Part shown: positions 32,539 to 41,385 of the stretch, piece after piece | Layout of the letters: each line of letters opens with the position of its first letter | Numbering within the stretch: position 1 is the stretch's first letter | The notes under the pieces: generated by a model | Databases searched by the model: none | What the model saw: the letters and a program-made list of their open reading frames with translations, nothing else | What the model was told of the DNA's origin: nothing | Translations under genes and position numbers: made by a program | DNA from: Babylonia areolata | Taxonomy: Eukaryota; Mollusca; Gastropoda; Neogastropoda; Buccinidae | Reading direction: 5' to 3' | Assembly: GCF_041734735.1 (NCBI RefSeq) | Contig: NC_134876.1 | Span: 27,191,252-27,255,251, forward strand | DNA length: 64,000 bases

Positions 32539-33962
32539 ACAAGTGTTGTGAATTCAGTTCATTTCCACTGTCGCCACAGAACAGTTTGGTTACCAGTGTC
32601 GCTACAGAACAGTTTGGTGACAGAAGTGATGATTCCCTGCACTGACTGATACCCACTGTCACAACAGAACTGACTGATTTCCACTGTCACTACAGAACTG
32701 ACTGATTTCCACTGTGACAGAACTGACTGATTTCCACTGTCACTACAGAACTGACTGATTTCCACTGTCACTACAGAACTGACTGATATCCACTGTCGCT
32801 ACAGAACTGACTGGTATCCACTATATCCACTGTCACTGCAGACTGACTAATATCCACTGTCACTACAGAGCAGTTTGGTTTCCACTGTCACTACAGAACT
32901 GACTGATTTCCACTGTCACTGTAGAACTGACTGATTTCCACTGTCATTATAGAAGTGACTGATTTCCACTGTCACTACAGAACTGACTGATATCCATTGT
33001 CACTACAGAACTGACTGATTTCCACTGTCATTACAGAACAGTTTAATTTCCAGTTCCTGACAGGTCTCCACTGTCATTTCAGAACAGTATCATTTTCAGT
33101 TCCGGACGGGTCTCCAGTGCCATTACAAAACTGTAATTTCCAGTTATGACAGGTCTCCACTGTCATTACAGAACAGTTTAATTTGCAGTTCCTGACGGGT
33201 CTTCAGCTACAGTACAACGCTCTGACGGTGCTGTGTCTGGTCAAGATGGCCCCCACCCTCAAGACGCTGGTCAGCCTTGAGTCACTGGACCTGTCCTGCA
33301 ACAGCATCGTGTTCCAGAGTGAGGCCGCCTGTCAGGCTGCTGCCGATGTCTTTGCGGCCATGCCCCGCCTTCACCGCCTGGACCTGAGCAACAACAGGAT
33401 CAAGACGCGTTTACGTCGCCTGCTTGACCCCATCCAGCGACCTCTGACCTTCCTGCGGCTGGCCGGGTGCAGTCTGACGGTGACGGACTTGGTGTACCTG
33501 TCTCACTCGCAGCACAGCGGTAGGCTGGAAGAGCTGGACCTCAGTGAAAACAACCTGACTGCCTGCTGCACCCCGCTCAAAGAGGTCCTGCTGGCATCCT
33601 GCAGGACTCTGTGTGTGCTGGAACTGGAGGACTGTCATCTACAGTCTGTGCACATGGACCACCTGACCCCAGGCTTCCCCCACCTGTCTGCACTGCTGCT
33701 CCTCAACCTCTCCCAGAGCCACCTGACCGCAGACTGTCTGCTGTCAGTGCTGACCACGGCCGCCCAGCTGCCCAGTCTGCAGATGTTCAAGGCGTCCTAC
33801 TGTGTGGACTGTTACACCGATCAGGGCCAGGAAGACCAGCGCAAGGCCTCCGTGCTGGCACAACTGAACAGCATCGCCAATAGCAACCAGGCCATGCAGG
33901 TCAGGGGCAGGCCACTCACCTTGTTCCTGTCAGAGCTGGAACGAGTGCTGGACACAGAGTGA
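22093..33962 (+). CDS. LRRC14: LRRC14-like leucine-rich-repeat protein (PRAME family), five coding exons
   Basis: Joined exons 22093-22305, 25576-25831, 30074-30244, 32286-32464 and 33189-33962 give 1593 nt, 530 residues. All junctions are GT-AG with matching phases (0, 1, 1, 0). Near the N-terminus LVALAAAKIVQ sits where human LRRC14 has LVFLSTRQVLQ (from memory), a BC-box-like helix. ELAIRSIMAAWP and LRFLDLTGFP follow in the same order as human. The C-terminal exon carries LRRs: LESLDLSCNSI, LHRLDLSNNRI, LTFLRLAGCSL, LEELDLSENNL and LCVLELEDCHL. Human LRRC14 is about 493 residues. Family members are reported as CUL2 substrate receptors and as dampers of NF-kB signalling through the IKK complex. 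Either role here is inference. PRAME-like paralogues cannot be excluded. Confidence 0.85.
22306..23035. repeat. Intron 1 minisatellite built on the exon 1 donor, about 70-75-bp unit
   Basis: About ten copies containing CCTCTCTGTGAACCGCTGAT and GAAGGTATGGGGGGTGGACT, that is the last 30-40 bases of exon 1, the GTATGG donor and intron sequence. Translation of several units still reads VPSPLCEPLMK. Some copies have mutated donors (GTAGGGG, or AAATATCATAAAG). Confidence 0.92.
23036..24480 (+). mobile_element. DIRS-like (tyrosine-recombinase) retroelement fossil
   Basis: In intron 1 of the LRRC14-like gene. Gag-like part at about 23350-24200, then an RT N-terminal signature (WRALGLNDWIVSVLESGYIL, about 24285-24350). 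Broken in several places and incomplete: no recombinase part is seen. Sequence at its right edge is an inverted copy of the flanking minisatellite unit. Family assignment rests on that RT-start signature. Confidence 0.55.
24481..24600 (-). repeat. Inverted copy of the exon 1-edge minisatellite unit
   Basis: The reverse complement reads TGTGAACTGCTGATGAAGGA then ATGGGGGGTGGACTGTACTC, the unit of 22306-23035 in opposite orientation, together with CATGAAGGAGTTCTG seen at about 22327. It flanks the right side of the DIRS-like fossil. Confidence 0.8.
24601..25475. other. Intron 1 remainder, no gene recognised
   Basis: Mixed-composition sequence with short open readings, probably decayed transposon. 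Nothing nameable. Confidence 0.3.
25476..25545. repeat. (CA)n microsatellite before exon 2
   Basis: CA run ending about 30 bp upstream of the exon 2 acceptor. Confidence 0.95.
25576..25831 (+). CDS. LRRC14: LRRC14-like coding exon 2
   Basis: 256 nt after acceptor TCACATGGCAG. It encodes EALVKNRELAIRSIMAAWPG, then VLVLRDLVPELF and LRFLDLTGFPT, and ends with one base (G) before GTCTCT. The acceptor lacks a strong pyrimidine tract. It was chosen because phase and homology (LLFKVAFMDKK in human aligns with LMKEALVKNR) agree. Confidence 0.85.
25832..26135. repeat. Intron 2 short repeats including exon 2 donor copies
   Basis: TTCCTTTGTTGCAC units (13-14 bp), plus copies of the exon end: GTTTCCCACAGGTGGATG at about 25942 and GCTTTCCTACAGGTTCTC at about 26060, against the real GCTTTCCCACAG/GTCTCT. 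Confidence 0.75.
26150..28012. repeat. Intron 2 minisatellite, about 37-bp unit
   Basis: About 50 copies of CTTTCACTGTGTGTCTATGG plus TGTGTTGTATAGAGCAT. The left half contains a VLYSVFHCVS-type sub-family with TATACAGTG. The right half is a more uniform GAGCATCTTTCACTGTGTGT sub-family. The long Cys/Val/Leu frames are artefacts. Confidence 0.95.
28013..28670 (-). mobile_element. LINE fragment, start of RT region
   Basis: The minus strand reads DKKDILASWAEHFNTLLNS, then in shifted frames APGVDGIQADIYKHGG and NHRGISSLS, the region leading into the RT palm of endonuclease-type LINEs. 5' and 3' truncated. It lies antisense in intron 2 of the LRRC14-like gene. Confidence 0.8.
28901..29330. mobile_element. 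Possible hAT-like DNA transposon end
   Basis: It starts CAGGGATCGCGTTAACGCAT and carries CGCGTATTTGACGCATTTTG, resembling subterminal repeats of hAT elements. The matching other end was not found, so this is a fragment. Confidence 0.35.
29331..30073. other. Intron 2 remainder with AGT trinucleotide repeat
   Basis: (AGT)n at about 29565-29642 and a TC run at about 29875. Two copies of AAGGACAGATTGGAAGA (29699, 29801) flank A/T-rich sequence. No gene is seen before exon 3. Confidence 0.7.
30074..30244 (+). CDS. LRRC14: LRRC14-like coding exon 3
   Basis: 171 nt after TGTGTGTCCAG. The first two bases complete an Ala codon (G/CG), followed by EVMVYFVATHCMLAHNEVRH and a Met/Ser/Asp-rich tail ending DHCLPPDC plus one base (T) before GTCAGT. 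The phase 1 end matches exon 4 (T/CG). A long TCTC tract follows directly. Confidence 0.8.
30253..30820. repeat. Intron 3 pyrimidine repeat (CTCTCTGCCTCTGT)n
   Basis: About 570 bp of CTCTGTCTCTCTCTGTCTCT variants starting 9 bp after the exon 3 donor. Ser/Leu-rich frames are artefacts. Confidence 0.95.
30821..31925. other. Intron 3 unique sequence
   Basis: A short GA run at about 30985. The rest is A/T-rich with no recognised element or coding signal. Confidence 0.5.
31926..32285. repeat. Intron 3 repeats copying the exon 4 acceptor, about 24-bp unit
   Basis: About 14 copies of CAGTCAGTACTTTATATCA. Several read TTTCAGCGGTCAGTATTTTA, resembling the real ATTTTCAG/CGGTGACTATC. Confidence 0.8.
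32286..32464 (+). CDS. LRRC14: LRRC14-like coding exon 4
   Basis: 179 nt after ACTATTTTCAG, ending CACAG before GTCAGT. It encodes VTIKLDAFVTSES, SSFENRKLTIVIGRL and ITLLLQQVHPQ, aligning with the human VRVDLRVNRASYAFL region. TCTG repeats follow at about 32505-32540. Confidence 0.85.
32555..33188. repeat. Intron 4 minisatellite ending in exon 5 acceptor copies
   Basis: About 18 units of TTTCCACTGTCACTACAGAA plus CTGACTGA. The last three add TTTCCAGTTCCTGACAGGTC-type sequence, copies of the real TTTGCAG/TTCCTGACGGGTC. Copy starts are at about 33054, 33100 and 33144. Confidence 0.9.
33189..33962 (+). CDS. LRRC14: LRRC14-like coding exon 5 (LRR domain and stop)
   Basis: 257 codons plus TGA after acceptor TTTAATTTGCAG. 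It contains at least six leucine-rich repeats from LESLDLSCNSI to LLLLNLSQSHL and ends LSELERVLDTE. GC-rich codon use contrasts with the A/T-rich introns, as expected for conserved coding sequence. Confidence 0.92.
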   Translation, partial: FLTGLQLQYNALTVLCLVKMAPTLKTLVSLESLDLSCNSIVFQSEAACQAAADVFAAMPRLHRLDLSNNRIKTRLRRLLDPIQRPLTFLRLAGCSLTVTDLVYLSHSQHSGRLEELDLSENNLTACCTPLKEVLLASCRTLCVLELEDCHLQSVHMDHLTPGFPHLSALLLLNLSQSHLTADCLLSVLTTAAQLPSLQMFKASYCVDCYTDQGQEDQRKASVLAQLNSIANSNQAMQVRGRPLTLFLSELERVLDTE

Positions 33963-34012
33963 AGTCCCTCAGTCAGTCACTTTATCACTATGTTGTCTGA
34001 TTCTTTTGGCAT
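33963..34012 (+). other. Start of LRRC14-like 3' UTR
   Basis: CAGTCAGTCACTTTATCACT here resembles CAGTCAGTCACTTTATTGTC at about 35645, on the far side of a LINE. The 3' UTR therefore seems to be interrupted by that insertion. Confidence 0.5.
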
Positions 34013-35641
34013 TCACGATCTTGCTGTTTCCAGGTTTCAGTCCAACTTAACGAATCGAACCCAGACTGTTTGTGTAAATAGAAAATATTTTAAGGAAACT
34101 CCATTATCATATGGTGTCCCACAGGGATCAGTTGTTGGCTCTATTCTGTTTGTTCTGTATGCTACCTGACTGTCTGATGTTGTAAACAGTCACTGTCTCT
34201 CGCACAAGACGACACTCAACTCTGTCAGTTGGCTTCTGTTGCTGAAACCAATAAACTGATGACATACGTACAAAAGTGTATAACAGACTTGAAGTCTTGG
34301 ATAACCTTCAACAGACTACAGCTAAATGATGAAAAGACTGAACTGTTGCTTGCACGCCCCAAGAAATTTATGAACCACCCGTCTCTCAATCATTCTCTTG
34401 TGGTTAACAACACAGTCATTCCTGTCTCCCAATCAGTGCAGAGCCTCGGTATCAGTCTTGACCACAGTCTGTCATTTCAGCAACACATTTCAAACATTTG
34501 CAAATCAACTTTTCTTGAGTTGCGAAGAATTGGTTCTGTTCGCCATTACCTGTCTATGGAAGCAACCAAAACATTAGTTTGTGCATTTATTTTGTCAAGG
34601 ATTGATTACTGCAACTCTGTTCCAGATTCAAAAAACTTCACTGGATAAACTTCAAAGAGTTCAGAACACTGCTGCTCGACTTATTTTCAGATCCTCCAAA
34701 TTTGAACTTGTTACTCCTCTCTTCCACTCACTTCACTGGCTGCCAGTTTCAAAAAGAATTGAATACAAGCTTTCTGCTCTGAGTTTTCTGCCCTCTCAAG
34801 CTCTGGCCCTCGCTACCTCTCTGACCTCCTTGAAGTGTACATTCCAACTTGTCACCTTCGTTTAGGTTCTGATACCAGGCTTTTAAAACTCCCTATTGTA
34901 AAGAAGAAGCAACGGGGTCAGAGATCTTTTTCTTTCCAGGCTTTATCATTGTGGAACAAACTACCAGAAAATTTGCGTCATTCTGTCTCGCTGAAATCTT
35001 TTAAGTCTGCTCAGAAAACACATTTTTTCCAACAACAGTAACAGTAGTTTTTTTATTTGTTTTTTTTGTTGTTGTTGTTGTTGTTGTGGTATTTTTTTGT
35101 TTTGTTTTGGTTTTGGTTTTGTCCTGATGTTGGTGTGATCTGGTTTTGGGTGCATGTTTTGTTGTGGAGAGGCTGTTTGTCATGTGTGTGTGTGTTGTCC
35201 TGATGTTGATGTGATCTGGTTTTGGGTGCATGTTTTGTTGTGGAGAGGCTGTTTGTCATGTGTGTGTGTGTTGTCCTGATGTTGATGTGATCTGGTTTTG
35301 GGTGCATGTTTTGTTGTGGAGAGGCTGTTTGCTGTGTGTGTGTTTGGCGGGGTGCTCTCCTGTTCGTGTGTGTGCGTGTGCCTGGGTGTGTGTTGCAGGG
35401 ATGCGTTTTCTGGAGGGCATCATGGATGGGTGGGTTGTTTCCAATGTTCATTTGCATGAGTGTTTTCTGACACATGCTTCCGTGTGTGGGGGGGTGGGGG
35501 GAGGGGGGGGGGTGAAAGGGTAGGGATGAAGATGGAGAGAAGTATTAATGGAGGAGGCGGGGATTGGGGAACAAAATGTAGCGCGCTTTGAGCAGTATTT
35601 CGAGAGAGACGCGCAAAACGAATGTCCATTATTATTGTTAT
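34013..35641 (+). mobile_element. CR1-like LINE, 5'-truncated, in the LRRC14-like 3' flank
   Basis: Readings: YGVPQGSVVGSILFVLY (RT motif B), LKSWITFNRLQLNDEKTELL, SLGISLDHSLSFQQHI, LQRVQNTAARLIF and LHWLPVSKRIEYKLS, the standard CR1 C-terminal order. The catalytic YADD is lost in a frame break near 34200. The tail GAGAGACGCGCAAAACGAAT then ATTATTATTGTTATT is a typical LINE 3' end. It includes a three-copy 65-bp repeat. Confidence 0.88.
35135..35335. repeat. 65-bp tandem repeat inside the LINE 3' UTR
   Basis: Three near-identical copies of TGTGATCTGGTTTTGGGTGC plus TTTGTTGTGGAGAGGCTGTT. Confidence 0.9.
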
Positions 35642-36065
35642 TCAGTCAGTCACTTTATTGTCGGATACACAGTTAATGCTGGAATACAGTCACTTTATCG
35701 CTTTATTGTCTGATTAACACTTAATTTTGGAATTCAGTCAGTCACTTCAACACTTTATTGTCTGATACACAGTTAATGCTAGAATTTGCACAAGTACACA
35801 TACACTGTATGGTTGGTACAAGTACAAATATTATGTGTGATAAGCATACACATATAATTTGTGGTAAACGCACACATATAAAGTGTGATAAACATACACA
35901 TAATGTGTGATGTAATGTGTGATACATGTACACATATAATGTGTCATACAAGTACGCATACAATGTGTGACACAAGTATGCATACATGATATGTGATACA
36001 GTTACAAATAAAATGTGTTGACATGTACACATTCAAAATAATTGTATGCCACAAATACACACAGA
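35642..36065. repeat. Short tandem repeats after the LINE
   Basis: CAGTCACTTTATTGTCTGAT units to about 35785, then ACACATATAATGTGTGATAC units to about 36060. AATAAA at about 36007 could serve the LRRC14-like transcript. Confidence 0.75.
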
Positions 36066-36365
36066 ATGTGTCCTGTTTGTGTACAGGTCTGCATGTAGGT
36101 GTGCACTTGGAAGCTCAGTGTTCATGTGCCTGTGATCAAGATATGGAGGAAGTCTTCAGTTTTGATGTACATTGACTTCAAACCTATCTGTGTTATTTCA
36201 CAAGTTGTCATTTTTTGTATAAATTATGTTTTGAAATCAGTGTTCATGTTTTTTGTGTTGATTTTTATGAGTTTTCTTTATTCATTTGTGTGTGCATCAG
36301 AATTGTTTAGTGTGGTGATAATTTAAAATGTTAGGATAATTTATTTTTACTTTTTTGGTAATTAT

Positions 36366-36662
36366 TTGTATTTGTATTTCTTTTTATCACAACAGATTTA
36401 TCTGTGTGAAATTCGGGCTGCTCTCCCCATGGAGAGTGCGTCGCTACACTACAGCGCCACCCATTTTTTTGTATTTTTTCCTGCATGCAGTTTTATTTGT
36501 TTTTCCCATCGCAGTGGATTTTTCTACGGAATTTTGCCAGGAACAACCCTTTTGTTGCCGTGGGTTCTTTTACGTGCGCAAAGTGCATGCTGCACACGGG
36601 ACCTCGGTTTATCGTCTCATCCGAATGACTAGCGTCCAGACCACCACTCAAAGTTTCGTGGA
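36366..36662 (-). mobile_element. SINE A copy, 5'-truncated
   Basis: Reverse complement of the body and tail of the tRNA-headed SINE at 58006. It shares GACGCTAGT, GAGACGATAAACC and GGAGAGCAGCCCGAATTTC and ends in an AAATACAAATACAAAT tail. The tRNA-like head is missing. Confidence 0.85.
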
Positions 36663-36684
36663 GGGTTAGGGTTAGGGGTTAGGG
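36663..36684 (+). repeat. Short interstitial telomere-like repeat (TTAGGG)
   Basis: GGGTTAGGGTTAGGGGTTAGGG (about 3.5 units, shown here as position only for its core) directly at the truncated 5' end of the SINE A copy. Confidence 0.8.
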
Positions 36685-37400
36685 ATCCATCCTCCAGAAC
36701 CTCAGCCTCAGGCGCTGAACATCCCCGGCACGTCCACTGCACCGACCTCTCCAAAAAGAATGGAGACCAAACATCCTTTTCCTGTTCTACCGCTTGAAGC
36801 ACCCTTTTCCAACCTTCATATTCAAATATTATAAGTCCTGATACCCCATGTTCATGTTTTTAGAATCGGTTTTCTTTCTACCTTCTCTATTGCGAAAGAT
36901 GGAGTCTGGCTTGAAAAATGCCTTCTCTGATAGGAGGAATACCTAAAATTTGTTTGCTGCTGTTGAACTTCTTCAAAGTTTGTTGTCCTAATTGTGAAGC
37001 ATTTACTCCAATCTCCATGGTGCCAATGCTTTGGGCTTAGGTCCTCAAAAATTTGCGGACATGTTCATGTGATATACGAAGTCTGCAGGTTTCAACCGTC
37101 TTTGTTGAACTACGTCTTGACTGAAGCTTCTCCAACCGAAACTGTGGCCGTTTGTAATTAGGAGAAAACAAAAACAAAAAACAGACAAAAGGCTCCCCAG
37201 TCGAATCTTCAGCATACAAAATGCAGTCTGGGACTTCCTCAACTGTTGATGTGATTGTGTGACAAAGCTCAGTGCCCAGATTAGATACCCCCACGAGTAC
37301 AGAAGGAGCTCTGTGAACCCAAACATCAGATCGAGCAATATCCAGGACGCCACGATCATTGTGCCAGAGATCTTTTCCCACCCCCTTTGCGGCAAATCTG
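36685..37400. mobile_element. Dispersed repeat copy B (unnamed)
   Basis: The minus reading GWEKISGTMIVASWILL parallels copy A at 18061-18360. The remainder (36685-37040) is unique here. Type unknown. Confidence 0.45.
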
Positions 37401-37655
37401 TGGCAGTAATATATGTGTGTGTGTACATATGTTTATGAGAGCTCTGTGCGTGTGCGTGCATGTGCACGCGCGTGCGTGTGTGTAATGTGGGAGATGGGGA
37501 ATGTGTGTGTGTGTGTCTGTGCGCGCGCGTGTGAGTTATTGTTTTGGGACTCGTGTGCCTTTATGCGTAGTGTTGGGCCTGCATACATTTGTTTGTTGGA
37601 GAGTTTGGCTTTCGTGTCTTTGAGACTACAGATTGTTGCAGTGTTTGTGTGTGTA

Positions 37656-37699
<44 letters not shown>

Positions 37700-37700
37700 C
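37401..37700. repeat. TG-rich microsatellites
   Basis: TG, CGCG and TGTGCG blocks, the longest at about 37640-37696. Confidence 0.9.
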
Positions 37701-37994
37701 TCGTGCGCGCGCTCGAACAAATTTGAGGCGTGTGTAAATCCTGGTTAAAATATCTCATCTGTTTACGGAACAAGAGGAAGGCATTCAACTCGCGTTCATT
37801 CCAAAGCCTTCACTTTTCTCCAGTCACGTGGAAATTTCGCCGCTTTCAAAGGGAACAAAAAGTGACGTGTGTGACAGCCAATGATGAACCGCATATTTAT
37901 GGTGCTAAGGTTTCTGTGCCAGCGAGTTTCTCTTCACTGAAAACATCTGTAACCATCAACCACAGACCCTGTGTATGAATACATTACAGGATCT

Positions 37995-38085
37995 TAATTT
38001 GATATAGCCACACCACCACCACTAACCACAACTAACTCTTGCTGAAGTACACCACCACTATTAACCACAACAACTAACTCTAGAA
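37995..38085. repeat. Left remnant of a TGCTGAAGTACACCACCACT minisatellite
   Basis: Two to three units of ACTCTTGCTGAAGTACACCA plus CCACTAACCACAACTA. The same unit resumes at 41390 and 42885, so later insertions split the array. Confidence 0.85.
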
Positions 38086-38164
38086 TCAGGATCAGGATTT
38101 GGGGCGTTGTTATATACAACTTAGCCATTTTTGGCTTTTTATGCCCCTTCAGATTTACTCCTTT

Positions 38165-38771
38165 TTATTGTTGGTCATGTCGTTGACTAGCTCAGTCATT
38201 TTATCCATCAAAATCAGATTTCGTTTTTGTCAATAACTCACGTTTATCTATGAGGTTCTTAAAAGTATTTATACTAGGTGCACGTTTGATATTGTTTGTT
38301 AATTTGTTCCAATAATGTGTTACTCTGTTACTAAATGTAAACGTTCTGAGATTTGTTCTGGAATACTGTTTAAATATTTTATCTGTACTGTTTCTTGTAG
38401 TGTCTACCTTTGGAGTACAAAAAAGCATGCTTTGTTTACATCGTCAAACCCATTAAATATTTTGTACGTCTGTATCAAGTCCCCTCTTACTCTTCTTGCT
38501 TTAAGTGATGGTAGTTCTAAGTACTTTAATCTTTCTTGATATGAATGATCTTTTATGCTATAGACCATCTTTGTTGCTCTTCTTTGTGCCCGTTCTATGG
38601 CTTGTGACTGCTTTATTTGCGTTGGGTACCATACAGTGTTTCCATACTCCAGGATAGGTCTAACTAATGTTTTATATAACCGTAAAAAAGTACCCTTATC
38701 TATAAATGTAAATGCTCTTTTTATTATTCCAATCATTCTGTTCGCTTTGTTTATGCTATTTGTTATATTTG
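38165..38771 (-). mobile_element. CR1/Jockey-like LINE, downstream piece of a split copy
   Basis: Minus: INKANRMIGIIKRAFTF (frame running in from upstream), LVRPILEYGNTVWYP, LELPSLKARRVRGDLIQTYK and VTHYWNKLTNNI. It continues from the piece at 40905-41385; about 2.1 kb of other elements lies between. Confidence 0.85.
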
Positions 38772-38860
38772 TAAGGGGTCAGATCTGGTCTTCCTGAAAT
38801 CTAGAATTAAAAACCAAAGAATTAACTCTAGATTTCAGGAAGACCAGATCTGACCCCTTA
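38772..38860. repeat. 39-bp inverted repeat (hairpin) at a LINE end
   Basis: Arms 38772-38810 and 38822-38860 are reverse complements with one mismatch, around an 11-bp loop. The right arm is the first part of the plus-strand LINE fragment (LTLDFRKTRSDPL), and the left arm is an inverted copy of it. Confidence 0.93.
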
Positions 38861-39470
38861 CCACTTGTCATTGAAGACAAGCAAGTAGAGATCATCAGCG
38901 ACTTTAAATTTCTCGGACTGATCATTTCCAACAATTTGAAATGGGAGAAAAATACGGAAAAATTTGCTAAGAAAGCACAACAGCGCCTGTATTTTCTTCG
39001 GCGCCTCAAAAAGTTTGGAATTAAAAAAGAAATCATGGTTGATTTCCACCGAGCAGTCATTGAAAGTGTGCTAACCTTTGCTATTACTGTTTGGTACGGA
39101 AACATTTCCAAGGCAGAAGTTGCAGCCCTTAACAGAATCGTAAAAACTGCCACCAAGAACACCGGGGCTGATCTACCTTCTCTAGAAGACATATATTATA
39201 AGCGGCTACTCAAAAAAGCAAAATCAATCAGCCAGGAAGAATCACATCCAGCTTTTGGGATTTTCGAGATGCTCCCCTCTGGTCGACGGTACAGAAGTAT
39301 AAGGACGAAAACCAATCGCTTCGCCAATAGCTTTTTCCCCAAAGCAGTCAATGCCCTGTCTCTCGAACAAATCCAGTGTGATAAATAGAATTGTGCAACC
39401 AACAACCATCTACGTGAATATCAAGTCATCAGCCCCATCCACATGTAATATGCAGCTTCTGTTCAAATGC
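38806..39470 (+). mobile_element. LINE 3' fragment (Rex1/CR1-like)
   Basis: An open 150-codon reading with FKFLGLIISNNLKWEKN, AQQRLYFLRRLKKFG, AVIESVLTFAITVWYGN, SHPAFGIFEMLPSGRRYRSI and RTKTNRFANSFFP, the region after RT in Rex1-type LINEs. 5'-truncated and inserted into the minus-strand LINE. Confidence 0.85.
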
Positions 39471-40633
39471 GTGTGACTTGACTTGACTTGACTTGACTTG
39501 ACTTCATTTATTGTCATAAAATCCCGAAGGATTAATAGACACAACAAAGAACAAAGGGAACAAAGAAATAAACGGTCATCTAATACGCATGCACTGAAAT
39601 ACATAGTTGGCAAGTGTTTTTTGACAGTCATCGCAGGTGAATAAATCACTTGGTTTTAGTATATTGTTTTGTATGTTTCTAGAGATCACATTTGATTGAT
39701 GATCATACTGCTGTATAGTAGTGATTAGATGGCTTCGCAAATTATGAAATAAGATACACGAATCTAAGAAATGCAATTCATCTTCAACAACTTCACATAT
39801 AGCACATAACCTCTCTTCTCTGGGAATGTTTGCATATCTTCCTCGTTCGATGTTTAAATAATGTGCGCTTATTCTGAGTTGACAAAGAGCTTGTTTGTGA
39901 GCAGGATCGATTTTATCAGTTAGATAATTCTCAATTTGATAATCGTTTCTTTTAATTTTGTTGTAGAAATCTAATCTACTGTATTCAGTTTTTGTCTGTT
40001 TCCAGAATTGTACATATCTATTTCTTAGTTGTTGGCGTAATGTAAATTTAAGCCTGCTGTTACTAAATGTCGACTGATTGTTCCAAACATGACCTAATCC
40101 TACATTGTGAAGAATATTCTTTACAAATTGTATCCATGGATTTTCAATTGTGTCTGGTTGGTTCATCATCGACATATAGACCTTTTTGATATGGCTATCA
40201 TTATGTGCATCCAGAATATGAGTCCAGTGGTCAAGAACTCTGCAAGCAATATGAATTCCAACTGGAAATCTGCCCAGTTCGGCTAGAGTTGGCAGATTCA
40301 TTGCTTTAGAATGTACCCCTAGAAGCAGTTTGCAAAATTTTATATGCATTTGTTCATGTGAATGTTTCGAAGAAATACAATTTCTAAAGAAATCTGTCAT
40401 TCCTGTATTGAATGAATTGGTAGTTTTTGTTTCAGCCCATGGGAACCAAATATCGGATCCATATGATAATATAGGTAAAACAAGTGAATCAAAAAGCTGC
40501 AGCACAATATCCAAACGAATATCTTGCTTTTTAACGATTCGTCGGAGGGAGTGTGCTGCTTTTAATGCCTGTTTGGCTAGATGCTCTTGGGCAAATGAGA
40601 ACGTTCCAGTTTTGTGAAATAATATACCCAAGT
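39471..40633 (-). mobile_element. LINE 3' part with zinc-knuckle-like tail
   Basis: An uninterrupted minus-strand frame of about 350 codons from YLGILFHKTGTFSF through LPILSYGSDIWFPW and LLGVHSKAMNLPTLAELGRF to CAICEVVEDELHFLDSC, with a 3' UTR ending ACAATAAATGAAGTCAAGTC. The (AAGTC)n tail and intact frame suggest a relatively young insertion. It lacks the RT, and its 5' cut is at a TG microsatellite. Confidence 0.85.
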
Positions 40634-40904
40634 ACTGTGTGTGTGCGTGTGTGCGTGCATGTGTGTGCCTGTGTGTGTGTGTGCGTGTGTGTGTGTGTGT
40701 GTGTGCAGTGCGTGCATGCGTGAGTATGCACAAGTTTTTATATTGATATGCACTTGTATGTATTTTATTTCTGCTGTATCTGTGTTTGTGTATGATTTTC
40801 GATTTATGTTCGTATATTGTTATGTACTATCCCCCCCCCCCCTGCCCCCAACATTCCTTGTGACCCGGTACACTTGGTAATAAAGACATATTCTATTCTA
40901 TTCT
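40634..40904. repeat. TG microsatellite and an ATTCT-tailed retroposon 3' end
   Basis: TG-rich block to about 40710, then plus-strand sequence ending AATAAAGACAT and (ATTCT)n at about 40885-40904, like the 3' terminus of another retroposon. Confidence 0.6.
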
Positions 40905-41385
40905 ATATGTTTGTCAAATTATAATTTTTTGTCAAATGTGACACCTAAGTCTTTTTCCTCATCACATTTTGATACTTCTATTTCTTTGTCTCCAATTTTC
41001 ATTATATATTCTTTCTCTGGGTTTGATTTCCCAATATCAGGTACTTTACATTTTTGGGCATTAAAATATAGATTCCATGTGTCTGACCATTTTACTAATG
41101 TTTCAATATCTTTTTGTGAATCCTGATAGAATTTTGGAGAATTGTATAATTTTGTGTCATCTGCAAAAAATTTACTTGTACTCTTTAGTTCGCGAGGGAG
41201 ATCATTTATGAATAAAGTAAATAGTATAGGTCCTAATACACTACCTTGTGGTATGCCACTTATAACATCAGCTTTACCGGAGAAGGAACTACCAATCCTA
41301 ATTCTTTGAGTTCTTTTTGTTAGAAAGTCCCTTATCCACCCAAGTGTGTTTCCTGTTATTCCATAAGATTCCAGTTCACCAGTAC
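40905..41385 (-). mobile_element. CR1/Jockey-like LINE, upstream (RT) piece of the split copy
   Basis: Minus: LGWIRDFLTKRTQRI, SGIPQGSVLGPILFTLFIND (motif B), FFADDTKLY (catalytic FADD) and CDEEKDLGVTFDKKL. It joins in order with 38771-38165. Confidence 0.87.

Noticed and set aside
36663-36684. Telomere or chromosome end
   Set aside because: Only about 3.5 units, surrounded by ordinary sequence.
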